Assembly (NCBI GenBank): GCA_944388575.1 | Contig: CALXJF010000001.1 | Location: 1 to 64,000 of the forward strand | DNA from: an uncultured Clostridia bacterium | GTDB taxonomy: Bacteria; Bacillota; Clostridia; TANB77; CAG-465 | DNA: 64,000 nucleotides | Direction: 5' to 3' | In this document: in pieces, positions 26,986-36,723 of the stretch | Numbering within the stretch: position 1 is the first letter of the stretch | How the letters are laid out: every line of letters begins with the position of its first letter | Notes under the pieces: generated by a model | Databases searched by the model: none | What the model was told of the DNA's origin: nothing | What the model saw: the letters and a program-made list of their open reading frames with translations, nothing else | Translations under genes and position numbers: made by a program

Positions 26986-27717
26986 TCACAGTTTCAAAAT
27001 TATGCCAACAACCCCTCCGTAATCTATTAATTCAGACTTTTTAAATTCTATCAATTCAAGATTTTTTTTATCAATAAACTCTATTATATTTTTTTTATCT
27101 TTTATATTGTTTAAATCCCCCCAAAAAATAACTTTATTTTGTAATCTAGAAATACAACCACCTATAAATCCTTTCATATTTGAGTATTCATTTAAATCGG
27201 TCAACAATTTTATATCTACTTTTTTACTTATACACAATACATCTATGTTATTATTTTCTAACTTTTTTGCAATTTTTTTATCGGTAACAATTGCACTATT
27301 TTCAGAAATAACAGCTATAGAACAATTCGAATAACCTTGATTTATATTGATTTTATTTAATCCTTGTTCATTAATATAATCTAATATTATAGGATCTGTA
27401 TATTTAAAATTGTGTATTACATTATTTCCAATTTGACACAAATTATATGGTATATCAAACGGATACTTACCTTTTACACTAAAACAACCACTAATAATAT
27501 TCTTATTATTTATTCCTTTTTTTTGTAACCAATGATATAATGTAGGTTCCACAAAAAGCTTATCATTTATTTTAGTCACAAAAATATCTACATGAGAAGA
27601 GATTTCATTATAAATATTCTTATTTGTAGGTATTTCAATCAACTCATATCCCATATTTTTCAAATAATTTCTCTCAAATTCTCTCATCCTATTATCCATA
27701 AAAATAAACTTATTCAT
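26986..27717 (-). CDS. DUF6873-like GME-fold protein
   Basis: 243 residues, no membrane segment. Motifs such as INQGYSNCSIAVISENSAIVTD and GFIGGCISRL resemble the guanidino-group-modifying-enzyme (amidinotransferase-like) fold proteins of Clostridia annotated as DUF6873. A complete catalytic triad cannot be confirmed by eye. Cytoplasmic; substrate unknown. Transcribed singly between the zinc-ribbon gene and the DUF5684-like gene. Confidence 0.5.
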   Translation of the reverse strand: MNKFIFMDNRMREFERNYLKNMGYELIEIPTNKNIYNEISSHVDIFVTKINDKLFVEPTLYHWLQKKGINNKNIISGCFSVKGKYPFDIPYNLCQIGNNVIHNFKYTDPIILDYINEQGLNKININQGYSNCSIAVISENSAIVTDKKIAKKLENNNIDVLCISKKVDIKLLTDLNEYSNMKGFIGGCISRLQNKVIFWGDLNNIKDKKNIIEFIDKKNLELIEFKKSELIDYGGVVGIILKL

Positions 27718-27751
27718 AATATATGTTTACCTCATATCTTAATATAAAATA

Positions 27752-27779
27752 AAGGAATGTGTTTTTATAACTCCATTCC
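27752..27779 (-). terminator. Terminator of corA/zinc-ribbon transcript
   Basis: Short GGAATG/CATTCC stem followed by TTTATTTTA on the minus strand, after the gene at 27799. Confidence 0.55.
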
Positions 27780-27798
27780 CTATATAAAACTTTTATTT

Positions 27799-27951
27799 TT
27801 ATTCATCATCATCGTCAACTTCATCAAAATATTTTTTATCTCTACCACACTTTGGACATTCATCTAAATCTCTAAGAAGTGGTTCACCTGGTTTAGATTC
27901 ATCAAAAGTATATCCACATTTTGAACATCTATATTTATAATATTTTGGCAT
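27799..27951 (-). CDS. Small rubredoxin-like zinc-ribbon protein
   Basis: 50 residues: MPKYYKYRCSKCGYTFDE, then a second CPKCG. The two Cys pairs (C9, C12 and C32, C35) form a zinc ribbon or rubredoxin-like site, and the C-terminus is a short acidic tail. 16 nt downstream of corA and presumably cotranscribed. The pattern resembles the small FmdB/rubredoxin-like domain proteins. Function unknown, but the reading frame is clear. Confidence 0.75.
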   Translation of the reverse strand: MPKYYKYRCSKCGYTFDESKPGEPLLRDLDECPKCGRDKKYFDEVDDDDE

Positions 27952-27967
27952 ATTACTCACCTTCTTT

Positions 27968-28921
27968 CTACATCATATCTTTTTTCTTTAACAATAATGT
28001 TGCAATAAGTGTTACAAGAATAGCAACAGCTATAACTCCCCAAAATCCAGCTACACCTGTATTAAATGGAAAATCTACATTCATTCCAAGTATACCAGAA
28101 ACCAAAGTCGGCAGAGCAATTAATATTGTAATTGAAGTTAAAAACTTCATGACAATATTTAAATTATTAGAAACTATAGTGCCAAACATATCAACAATTC
28201 CATTTAGAATTTCGCTATACGTTTGAATCATTTCTATTGCCTGTCTATTTTCAATCATAGTATCTTCTAAAATGTCTTCATCTTCATCATACAATTTTAT
28301 TGCCTTGCCTCTATTTAATTTTTCTAAAACAACTTGATTGCCTTTTACAGAAGCATTAAAATATATCATACTTTTTTCAAATTTCATTATTTTAAGTAGT
28401 TCTTTATTTCTCATTGTCTTTTCCATTTGAGATTCAAATACTTCAAGATCTTTATTAATATATGTTAAATATCTTATATAATCTTGTGCTATATCATACA
28501 AGACTTGAAAAACAAATCTTGATTTCTTATCTGTATGAATTTTATATGCATTATCTCTATTAATTATGCCTTTTATACAATCTATCTCTTCTTGCGATAT
28601 CGTTATAAATATATCATCTCTAACTAAAATCATACCAATAGGTAATGTTGTATATATTTTATCTTCTCCTTTAAATTCTGTAAATGGAGAATCTACTACA
28701 ATTAGAACTGCGTCATCTTCTATATCTACATGAGCTTTTTCGGCAATATCAAGAGGATATCTTAACAATTGTTCCTCCACTCCTACTTTATTACAAACTA
28801 ATTTTATCTCATCCTCAGTAGGTTTTACCATATTAATCCAGCAACCCTTTATAGGTTCACTTATTTTATCCAAATTTCCAGATACTGGATTTGTAATATA
28901 TATATTTACCAACAATATCAC
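27968..28921 (-). CDS. corA: CorA family magnesium/divalent cation transporter
   Basis: About 317 residues. Long N-terminal cytoplasmic domain with the stalk helix, then two C-terminal transmembrane helices with the signature GMN (LGMNVDFP) at the first helix end. Pentameric Mg2+ channel. The start is ambiguous: GTG at 28921 sits only 1 nt after AGGA, whereas TTG at 28915 has better spacing. Cotranscribed with the small zinc-ribbon gene. Confidence 0.92.
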   Translation of the reverse strand: MILLVNIYITNPVSGNLDKISEPIKGCWINMVKPTEDEIKLVCNKVGVEEQLLRYPLDIAEKAHVDIEDDAVLIVVDSPFTEFKGEDKIYTTLPIGMILVRDDIFITISQEEIDCIKGIINRDNAYKIHTDKKSRFVFQVLYDIAQDYIRYLTYINKDLEVFESQMEKTMRNKELLKIMKFEKSMIYFNASVKGNQVVLEKLNRGKAIKLYDEDEDILEDTMIENRQAIEMIQTYSEILNGIVDMFGTIVSNNLNIVMKFLTSITILIALPTLVSGILGMNVDFPFNTGVAGFWGVIAVAILVTLIATLLLKKKDMM

Positions 28922-29026
28922 TTCCTTTCCATTTTTATATTTTACAATTATTATGTTACTATGTCAATATTTTAAAAAGAAAAGTAATAAAATTATATTT
29001 ATATATATATTAGTTATTTAGAATAT

Positions 29027-30979
29027 TTATGGTTGCCAAATAACAGCTTTATTTCCTGCTACACAACCCCATGGTGAACCCGTTATACTATCTTTTTCCC
29101 TATGGACTATTATTTCTTTTAAGTTAGTAGAATTTGAAAAACAACTTGTTGATATACTTGTAACACTACTTGGTATTTCTATTTTTTCTAATGCACTACA
29201 ATGATTAAAAGATCCTCCTATTTTTTCTACTGTATTAGGTATTACTACTTTTTTTAAGTTTCTATTAGCATGAAATGCATTTCCTCCTATTTCTTTTACT
29301 CCTTCTGGTATTATTATTTCTTCTATATTACTCAATACATCTATTAATAATGTTTTATCTTTATTTAATAACATATTATTTTCTATTATATAATACGGAT
29401 TATTTTCATCTATTATTATTTTTGTTACATTTGTAGTATCAAGTCCATAAAAACTCATAGATGAAAGAGACTTCACATTTGCTCCTACTTTTATTTCTTT
29501 TAATTTTTTACATTCATTAAAACTACTTACGTCAATTCTCTCTAAATCTTTAGGTAATACTATTTCCTCTATATTTGTTTTATAAGAAAATGAAGTAAAG
29601 CTTAATATTTTTACACTATCTTTAACTATATACTTACTTTCTTTTGAAAAACAATATATTAATTCTGTTTTATCTTTATTATATATTGCTCCTTCATCTG
29701 ATGAATATTTAGGATTAGCTTCTGATACTTCTATGTAACTTAATTTCTTCATAGTATTAAATGGATTTCCATTTATGCTCTCTACACTTGCTGGTATTAC
29801 TATTTTTTCTAAATTTATACAAGTTCCAAAAGTACCACTCCCAAATGTTGTTACTCCTTCTGGTACTGAATACTCTGTTATATTACTTCCTCTAAATATT
29901 TGAAGTAATTTTGTCCCATCCTTTGTTAAAAGTGTATCTCCTATCATTTTATAATTTGGATTGTTTTCATCTACTTCTAATGTGAAGTTTACATTTGTTG
30001 CTCCAGGAAAAGCATTATCCTGTATTGTAACTACACTTGATGGTATATATAATTTTTCTAATGAATTACATGAATTAAACGCACCCGAACTTATTGTTTT
30101 TACTGAATTAGGTATTTCAAAACCACTTAAACCATAACAGTCATAAAAAGTATATGAAGGTATACTTTTCATTCCACTTGAAAACTTTACTTGTTGTAAA
30201 TTTCTACAGTACATAAATGTACATTCACCCATCTGTATTACACTATATGGTAATTCTACCTTTGTTAAAGCTGTACATGAATCAAATACATTACTTCCTA
30301 GTATTTCCACTCCTTCTTCCATTATTACTTCTTCTAATGTGGCATTTCCTCTAAATGCATTACTTGCTATCTCTTTTACAGTCCCTGGTATTATTAATCT
30401 TTTTAAATTTGGTATATTATAAAATGCTCCAGCTTCTATCTTTTCTACTATACTTGGTATTTTTAATGTTCCAGTCTCATCTATCAAACTTTCTACCTCA
30501 TTTACTGATTGTAATACTCCATCTATTATTATAAATCCTGATATCCTTACTCCTATTTCTTCTGCCCACTCATATTCTCTTGAATTGTTTGGTCTATATA
30601 CTAGCTCTCCTAACTCTATATATATTCTTCCTTCATATTTACTTCCCTTTATCTCTGGTATTACACTATATATATTCCCACTTTCTCCTTCTAACTTAGT
30701 ATTATATAATATTCCATCTTCATATGCATACAGTGACTCTATTTCAAACTCTCCTTGCGTTTCTATTTCTTTATCCATAGCATATAATGATAATTTATCT
30801 TGAAAACTTCTTAAATCATTTTGAATTACTGCTTTTTGTGCATTTAATATTGGATTATTTCCTGTTATTGTTAATATTATCGCTACTGAAAGTATTATTA
30901 TTACTATTATTGTTATAACAAGAACTATTAAACTTATCCCTTTTTTTGCTTTGTTTTCCTTTTCTTTTGTATCAAACAT
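29027..30979 (-). CDS. Leucine-rich-repeat surface protein with a type IV pilin-like signal
   Basis: 650 residues from the ATG at 30979 (GGAGG upstream). N-terminal leader ends KAKKG before ISLIVLVITIIVIIILS, nearly identical to the pilin at 6687, followed by GNNPILNAQKAV as in that pilin. Then a short domain and at least ten BspA-type (LRR_5) repeats with IPSSVVTIQDNAF-type units, ending in KAVIWQP. The signal suggests processing by the prepilin peptidase and incorporation or anchoring on the pilus or membrane. BspA repeats commonly mediate adhesion. Confidence 0.82.
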   Translation of the reverse strand: MFDTKEKENKAKKGISLIVLVITIIVIIILSVAIILTITGNNPILNAQKAVIQNDLRSFQDKLSLYAMDKEIETQGEFEIESLYAYEDGILYNTKLEGESGNIYSVIPEIKGSKYEGRIYIELGELVYRPNNSREYEWAEEIGVRISGFIIIDGVLQSVNEVESLIDETGTLKIPSIVEKIEAGAFYNIPNLKRLIIPGTVKEIASNAFRGNATLEEVIMEEGVEILGSNVFDSCTALTKVELPYSVIQMGECTFMYCRNLQQVKFSSGMKSIPSYTFYDCYGLSGFEIPNSVKTISSGAFNSCNSLEKLYIPSSVVTIQDNAFPGATNVNFTLEVDENNPNYKMIGDTLLTKDGTKLLQIFRGSNITEYSVPEGVTTFGSGTFGTCINLEKIVIPASVESINGNPFNTMKKLSYIEVSEANPKYSSDEGAIYNKDKTELIYCFSKESKYIVKDSVKILSFTSFSYKTNIEEIVLPKDLERIDVSSFNECKKLKEIKVGANVKSLSSMSFYGLDTTNVTKIIIDENNPYYIIENNMLLNKDKTLLIDVLSNIEEIIIPEGVKEIGGNAFHANRNLKKVVIPNTVEKIGGSFNHCSALEKIEIPSSVTSISTSCFSNSTNLKEIIVHREKDSITGSPWGCVAGNKAVIWQP

Positions 30980-31139
30980 ATATGTTACCTCCAAAAATAT
31001 TATGTATCTATGTTATAATATATTCATTTGTATATTATATATCATATTTTTTAGTTTGTACACAACATTTTTGTTTTATTCATTTTTAGCATTTATAACT
31101 TTTTGACATAATTTTTTATTAATCCATTTTTAAATTAAA

Positions 31140-32528
31140 TCACATTGTTAAAATACCACCTTCTGTTTCTAATATTAATAAAATCTTTTCTTCTTGAGCT
31201 GTTGAAGCATTAATATATATTAAGAATTCTCTTTCATCAATTTTTCCTTTAAATTCATATGTTAAAACCTCACTCTTAGATTCAGTTGGAATTAAAGCAA
31301 CTCCTTCACTTATAATTTCTAAATTCTTATTTACAGATTTTCTTGCTTCTTCCATAGATATTTTAGGAGTTAAACTATCTCTTTTAGTATGATTAAAAAT
31401 ATATCCTTGACTCTCAACGGAACATATCTCTCCAGTATCAAGTGCGATTTTTACCTTTACTAAATCAGGATATAATACAACATTATCTTGAAGAGCAGCA
31501 TAATTTATAGTTGCAAAATTTTCTGTTTTTAAATAATAAGTTTCTTTTACATTATCAATACCTATTTTTTTTAAGAATTCAATTCCTTTTTTTTCAGCTT
31601 CTTCCATAGATATTTTTTCTTCTTTTACTTCTCTATCACTAATCATAAGGTACATCTTTCCATCTCTTTTAGTCATACTAATATTTTTTTCAACTTCCTC
31701 TTCTTTAATCTTCACCGTAAAATTATATAAATCTATTCTACCACTTGATTCTTCTTGAGTATTTATATATTCTATATTCTCGCTGCCAAATATATTAATT
31801 ATATTCTCTTTTGCTTGATCTGAAGTAACCTGATTTTCTGATAAAGATTTTGGATCTTGAGTAAGTAAATGATCTGAAAACGCCCCATCATATATAAGCC
31901 CCTCAAACTCCTGAAATGTTTTTCCTATTTTTTCAATATTTGCAACTGATGTAGCAACTTGGCTATCACTTAATTTCTCGTCACTTACCTTTTCAAGTTC
32001 ATCCCATTTAATTCTGCCCTCATTTAAGTCGTTATAAATTTCTGTCATAACACTACCAAGTTCTTTAGAACTATCATATATTTCTTTAATATTTTGATAC
32101 TCTTCATCAGTAATCTTCTCATTTTGTGAGGTCTTCTTTAACAAAGAATAAGCATAATCACTAACTTGTGTTAAATATTTAGAAGCTTTTGACATAGCAT
32201 TTTGGCTAGATGGTAGTTCTTCTAAGTTTTCTTTAGCTAAGTTAGCCTGTTTCCATATACTTGCTAATGTTGTTGTGGTCATTTTAGGAGTATTTGTTAT
32301 TTGTAATTTAGCCAATTCTGTTTCTACATTACTAATATAACCAACCATCTCATACATTGCCCTATTATACTCATCTTGTGCAGTTTGTTTTTGACGCTTA
32401 AAATTATTAGTCATCTCTACAGCAAAAATACTTAAGGCAGCAAATATCATAAATACTCCCACACCTAAGGCTTTCTTATTAATTTTTCTTTTTAATGTAT
32501 TTACTTTTTTTTCAAATTTTTCTATCAT
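31140..32528 (-). CDS. ypeB: Germination protein YpeB
   Basis: 462 residues from the ATG at 32528. One N-terminal transmembrane helix (about 22-40), a helical N-terminal domain and tandem PepSY-like domains (MEEAEKKGIEFLKKIGI and MEEARKSVNKNLEII). YpeB stabilises and localises the cortex-lytic enzyme SleB in the spore. It starts directly after sleB (1-nt gap), the standard sleB-ypeB order. Confidence 0.93.
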   Translation of the reverse strand: MIEKFEKKVNTLKRKINKKALGVGVFMIFAALSIFAVEMTNNFKRQKQTAQDEYNRAMYEMVGYISNVETELAKLQITNTPKMTTTTLASIWKQANLAKENLEELPSSQNAMSKASKYLTQVSDYAYSLLKKTSQNEKITDEEYQNIKEIYDSSKELGSVMTEIYNDLNEGRIKWDELEKVSDEKLSDSQVATSVANIEKIGKTFQEFEGLIYDGAFSDHLLTQDPKSLSENQVTSDQAKENIINIFGSENIEYINTQEESSGRIDLYNFTVKIKEEEVEKNISMTKRDGKMYLMISDREVKEEKISMEEAEKKGIEFLKKIGIDNVKETYYLKTENFATINYAALQDNVVLYPDLVKVKIALDTGEICSVESQGYIFNHTKRDSLTPKISMEEARKSVNKNLEIISEGVALIPTESKSEVLTYEFKGKIDEREFLIYINASTAQEEKILLILETEGGILTM

Positions 32529-32529
32529 T

Positions 32530-33075
32530 TTAATCACCTACTGCAAATCTATGATTTCCAATTGTTGCTACTGTTTTTAAAGAAAATAGCCATTTACTTT
32601 TAGCTGTTTTAGGATTATAAAAAAACAACGCTCCATTACTTGGATCAGATCCATTTATAGCTTCTTGTGCAGCTTTATACACAGTCGAATTTTTATCTAT
32701 TGGTTTATTAAATTGACCATCTTTAATACAAGAAAATTGATTTTTTTGATATATTACGGCGGATATTGTATTAGGAAATTCAGAACTTTTAACTCTATTT
32801 AATACAACCGCTCCAACCGCAACTTGACCTTCATATGGTTCTCCTCTTGCTTCTCCGTTTATAAGTCTGGCTAACAAATCCACCATATCACCAGTAGAAG
32901 CTTTATCTGTAGATGTTGAACTTTCATCAGTTTTTGCTGCTATAACTTTATTTTTTATATTTTCTGTTAATGTTTTAAATGTATTATTATAGTTAATTGA
33001 AACATATAACATAATTAATAGTATAAAACATGAAAAAAAACATATTATATATTTTTTAAAATCTTGTTTTATCAT
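32530..33075 (-). CDS. sleB: Spore cortex-lytic enzyme SleB-like hydrolase
   Basis: 181 residues from the ATG at 33075 (GGAGG 4 nt upstream); an upstream start at 33117 is unlikely. N-terminal signal/anchor helix (about 11-29), then the Hydrolase_2 catalytic domain: LARLINGEARGEPYEGQVAVG with the catalytic Glu in EARGE, and FYNPKTAKSKW. It lacks the N-terminal peptidoglycan-binding domain of Bacillus SleB, so it is a short form. Acts on cortex peptidoglycan at germination with YpeB. Confidence 0.9.
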   Translation of the reverse strand: MIKQDFKKYIICFFSCFILLIMLYVSINYNNTFKTLTENIKNKVIAAKTDESSTSTDKASTGDMVDLLARLINGEARGEPYEGQVAVGAVVLNRVKSSEFPNTISAVIYQKNQFSCIKDGQFNKPIDKNSTVYKAAQEAINGSDPSNGALFFYNPKTAKSKWLFSLKTVATIGNHRFAVGD

Positions 33076-33160
33076 AATACCTCCAAAAATAACAATTTTT
33101 ATTAGTATTTTCTCCAAAATTTTATCTAATATACAATATGTTTAAAATTAAAGTTAAATA

Positions 33161-33412
33161 TTAAAAAATATAGTGTAATATTATCAATACAATAACTCCA
33201 GGTACACCAAGTATTCCTGCAACTAAGGCTGTAACAATATTAAATGGAATAGTTAAACCAATACTTGCACCAAAAACATTAACAAGTAAAATCAAACACA
33301 ATCCAATTACTATATTCAATATTAATTTTAAAATTTTCTTTAATGGCCAAGCAAGTAATCTTGCTACTATAATCATTGCTATTACTGTAAATATCAATAC
33401 TATATATTGCAT
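33161..33412 (-). CDS. bofA: Pro-sigma-K processing inhibitor BofA family protein
   Basis: 83 residues, two or three hydrophobic helices, with NVFGASIGLTIPFNIVTALVAGILGVPGV, the conserved C-terminal half of BofA. BofA inhibits the SpoIVFB protease during sporulation in Bacillus; many Clostridia keep the gene. AAGGAGG precedes the start. Immediately upstream of sleB-ypeB, consistent with a sporulation/germination locus. Confidence 0.88.
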   Translation of the reverse strand: MQYIVLIFTVIAMIIVARLLAWPLKKILKLILNIVIGLCLILLVNVFGASIGLTIPFNIVTALVAGILGVPGVIVLIILHYIF

Positions 33413-33577
33413 ATTTCCTCCTTAATAATAACCTTTATATTAATATTATACTTGTCTACTTTATTTTTATGATTATTTTTTACTTTTTTATTTAAAAATG
33501 TCATTATATACTATATATGAACATATAATATATTAAATAAAAAAATAATAAAATACTTTTCGATTGGAGGTATTATT

Positions 33578-33922
33578 ATGACTACAACTTATTATGATAG
33601 TGTTATACACATTCCAAATGGCTCATGGATAGGAATAAGGAATTTAGAATATGATTTTGGATATAAAGATAATATAATTTTATTTGGTTGTTCCAACTAT
33701 TCATATCTATCGGGTAAAATTATAGCATTAAAAAAAGACGATAAAGTAATAGTATATTCTACAAATATTACCTATATAGGAAATTTAAAAACTGTAGAAA
33801 AACTACTTGAATTCACCTCTTATTCTCATGTTGCATATGGAAAAATTATATGTGAAAAAAATACTTATTTAATTGACAGTAACTGTCAAATTAAGTTTTC
33901 TTCAAGAGCACATATAAACTAA
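33578..33922 (+). CDS. Hypothetical 114-residue protein
   Basis: Rightward gene with GGAGG before the ATG and a strong terminator after the stop. No membrane helix; predicted beta-rich (SWIGIRNLEYDFGYKDNIILFGCSN, KVIVYSTNITYIGNLKTVEKLLEFTS). Two Cys in the C-terminal half and one in FGCSN. I do not recognise a family. Isolated between bofA and the DUF4190 gene, both leftward. Confidence 0.6.
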   Translation: MTTTYYDSVIHIPNGSWIGIRNLEYDFGYKDNIILFGCSNYSYLSGKIIALKKDDKVIVYSTNITYIGNLKTVEKLLEFTSYSHVAYGKIICEKNTYLIDSNCQIKFSSRAHIN

Positions 33923-33951
33923 ATTACAACCACCGAATTGGTGGTTGTAAT
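33923..33951 (+). terminator. Terminator of the hypothetical gene at 33578
   Basis: Twelve-base-pair perfect stem (ATTACAACCACC and complement) with a 5-nt loop and seven T on the plus strand. Confidence 0.92.
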
Positions 33952-34027
33952 TTTTTTCATTATACTAATATCTCTTATATACTTTTTATTAATAATATAA
34001 TTCTCCTATATCTTTTAAAATATATTT

Positions 34028-34285
34028 CTACAGTCCTGATAAAATTATTATTAATACTAAACTTATATATATGAATACAAAAAGTGAAAGTCCAATAATG
34101 CCGAGTATCATACCTGTTTTTCCAAGTTTACTTCCTATCTTTTTTATAGATTTTACTCCAAAAACAATAGCTAGAATTCCTGTTGGAATTGTTATATACC
34201 AAAATAATACTGATACTACAGAAATTATACCTAGTATAAAAGATGCAATATGCATTCCTGTTTTACTTTTATTAATTTCACTCAT
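34028..34285 (-). CDS. DUF4190 membrane protein
   Basis: 85 residues from the ATG at 34285 (GGGGG upstream). Hydrophobic helices separated by FGVKSIKKIGSKLGKTGMILGIIG, the DUF4190 pattern. Function unknown. It follows the beta-propeller gene (overlapping its 3' end) and is probably cotranscribed with it. Confidence 0.75.
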   Translation of the reverse strand: MSEINKSKTGMHIASFILGIISVVSVLFWYITIPTGILAIVFGVKSIKKIGSKLGKTGMILGIIGLSLFVFIYISLVLIIILSGL

Positions 34286-34298
34286 ATATTTAATCCCC

Positions 34299-36296
34299 CT
34301 ATTCAATTTTTATTTCATCAATTAATTCTAAATCATCTAAACCATTAACTTTTACAGCAGTTTCAGACACTGTGTATAGATTATTATCAATATATAAACC
34401 TCTTAATAACTTAGTTGATGCATAATAGCTAAATGACGAATTAGATATATTATTCTGAATATCATGAGTTATTATACCTTTTAACGAAAATCCATTTTCT
34501 ATATCAATGTTATACACAACATATCCTTCAGAAATTCTTGATTTATTATAATTCTTATAAGAGTCAATTAGAGTAGAATAAGTCTGATCTAAATTTGTAT
34601 ATCCGAAATCTTCACTATAATTGTTAACAGGAATTGCAATTAATGATTTTTCTTTTGAAAATAATAATGCTTTAGGATTTGTTAATATCGCAGAAGTAGT
34701 TCTTCTATCTCCAATTACAGTACTTGATATTTGTCTAGGATTATTTACATCAGAAATATCAAACAGTGCCATTTTCATTCCTATAACTCTAGAAGTAGTC
34801 GAAGTCACCTTACCATTTGAATTTCTATTTACAACCTCTTCTGTTTCCATTCCAATTCCAATTAAATGAGTATCGTCATAAGGATGTAAATATGTACTAT
34901 ATCCTGGAATTTTTAATTTACCTAATACTTTTGGTAATGTTTCATCACTTATATCTACCACAAATAACGGATCCATTGTTTTATATGTAACAAAATATAC
35001 TTTATCACCAATAAACCTTGAAGAATACATAGTTTCTCCTTTTGCTACAGGTTCTGATTCACCTATTTTATTTAACTTCTCATCAAATATTTCTATTCTA
35101 GATCCATCACTATCATACAAAGCAATTCTTAAATGTGCATTAGATTCATCTAATGAATATTGATTTATTATTTTTCCTTTAGTATTAGTATTTACATCAT
35201 ATCTAACGTTACCATCTTCTAATATACTAAACTTATATATTTTAGTTTCATATCCTCTATCTTCATCATATTCATAAATAAAGGGACCAATTGCTCCCTT
35301 TAAAGTAAACAAAGAACTAATTGGTGGTACATAATCATTATAGTTATATTCCTCATCTACTAAATATATATTATTTTCAGATACATATGCATTTGAAATA
35401 TCTATCAAATACGATGTCAAATTAATATCCTCATTTATATTATCAAGATTTACAGTAGAAATTAACGTTTGTTTATTAGTTTTTATATCATCTAAATATT
35501 TAATACTTCCTAATTGCATTTCTTTTCTAGTATTATCTTCTATATAATAAGTATCTATTTTATCATCATTTTCTCTTAACCTTCCTGAAGCAATTACATA
35601 TAGTTTATTTCCTATACACCTAGATGTATAATAAGGTTCAATAAGTTCAAATTCCTTTAAAATCAAAGGATTAGATTTATTAGTTATATCATAAACTCTA
35701 ACTATTGTATTACTTAAATACTTATTATAACTAGAACTACTTGTACTAGATATAGTAATAAGTTTATCATTATATAATATTAAATCTTCTGGATAACTTT
35801 CATCATTCTCTGTAATAGTTTTAGCTATTTTAATATTGCCTGGATCTCTAACATCAGTTATTATCACATTATTTTCAGAAATAGAATATATATAATCTCC
35901 ATCTGTTTTAGTAATATCAGCCTCATCAACATTTTCAACTTGTATATTAGTTTTAGAATAATCCTTTGATGAAGTAGTTTCTGATGCACTACCTGAAGAA
36001 GACGCTGTATCTAAAGACAGCGGTCCAAAAGAATTAGAATTATACATATCACTATCATAAGCATGTTTCGTATTCCACTCATTCACAAAAAAGCTAAAAG
36101 GCATTGATATAGCTTTTACAACAAATTCCTTTAAGTCGTTATTTTCACCTTGGTATATCTTTAATAATTGCTTTTCTGATTTTATACTTTTTAATTCACT
36201 ATTATCATTACTAATACAAATTATAACAGAAATAACTATAATCAGTACAACCACCATAATAGCTAAAGATATATAGGATATTTTTCTCTTTTTCAT
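34299..36296 (-). CDS. Membrane-anchored beta-propeller domain protein
   Basis: 665 residues. One N-terminal transmembrane helix (about 9-28), a Ser-rich linker, then a large extracytoplasmic domain of the 'Beta_propel' type (repeated VRVYDITNKSNPLILKEF, VVDISDETLPKVLGKLKIPG, LFDISDVNNPRQIS). The family is found in anaerobic Firmicutes and archaea; function unknown, possibly surface-protein interaction. GGAGG precedes the ATG. A 46-bp repeat lies just upstream. Confidence 0.82.
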   Translation of the reverse strand: MKKRKISYISLAIMVVVLIIVISVIICISNDNSELKSIKSEKQLLKIYQGENNDLKEFVVKAISMPFSFFVNEWNTKHAYDSDMYNSNSFGPLSLDTASSSGSASETTSSKDYSKTNIQVENVDEADITKTDGDYIYSISENNVIITDVRDPGNIKIAKTITENDESYPEDLILYNDKLITISSTSSSSYNKYLSNTIVRVYDITNKSNPLILKEFELIEPYYTSRCIGNKLYVIASGRLRENDDKIDTYYIEDNTRKEMQLGSIKYLDDIKTNKQTLISTVNLDNINEDINLTSYLIDISNAYVSENNIYLVDEEYNYNDYVPPISSLFTLKGAIGPFIYEYDEDRGYETKIYKFSILEDGNVRYDVNTNTKGKIINQYSLDESNAHLRIALYDSDGSRIEIFDEKLNKIGESEPVAKGETMYSSRFIGDKVYFVTYKTMDPLFVVDISDETLPKVLGKLKIPGYSTYLHPYDDTHLIGIGMETEEVVNRNSNGKVTSTTSRVIGMKMALFDISDVNNPRQISSTVIGDRRTTSAILTNPKALLFSKEKSLIAIPVNNYSEDFGYTNLDQTYSTLIDSYKNYNKSRISEGYVVYNIDIENGFSLKGIITHDIQNNISNSSFSYYASTKLLRGLYIDNNLYTVSETAVKVNGLDDLELIDEIKIE

Positions 36297-36723
36297 ATTT
36301 TTATTCCTCCAAATATATAATAATATATATTAAAACATTTTTCAACAAAATTATTATCTATTTACATTTCTAAAGAAAAAGTAATATTATACAGATAGAT
36401 TATACCTGTATATTGCAAATGAATAATGCAATATACAAGTAAAACAAAAATAAATTTTTTATAATTTAAATTATATTCTAAAATTATTAAAAATGCGTTA
36501 TATTACACAACATACTCAAAATATTATTTTCAATTTCAAAATATTTATATTTTTTCTTAGCACTATTAATAATTATGATAATATCTCAATTATTTTAACT
36601 TTAAATTTTATTTTATCAATAAAACGCATATAAACTTCTTTATATACCCTATTCTAGCCCCAAGAAATATTATAATGTTGCCACAATTATCTAATCATGT
36701 CATTTTTCTCTTACTTATTTAAA
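36297..36723. other. Intergenic region, 427 nt
   Basis: Contains the first copy of a 46-bp direct repeat (36324-36369) and an 11-bp-arm inverted repeat (36407-36417 with 36427-36437, TGTATATTGCA). No gene or good promoter is evident in the remainder, which is very AT-rich. Confidence 0.6.
36324..36369. repeat. 46-bp direct repeat, copy 1
   Basis: Identical to 38317-38362 over 46 bases (starts TATATATTAAAACATTTTTC). Lies in the upstream region of the beta-propeller gene. Confidence 0.9.

Noticed and set aside
29027-30979. Repeats as a mobile or recombination array
   Set aside because: The periodicity follows leucine-rich protein repeats in one open frame and is imperfect at DNA level.
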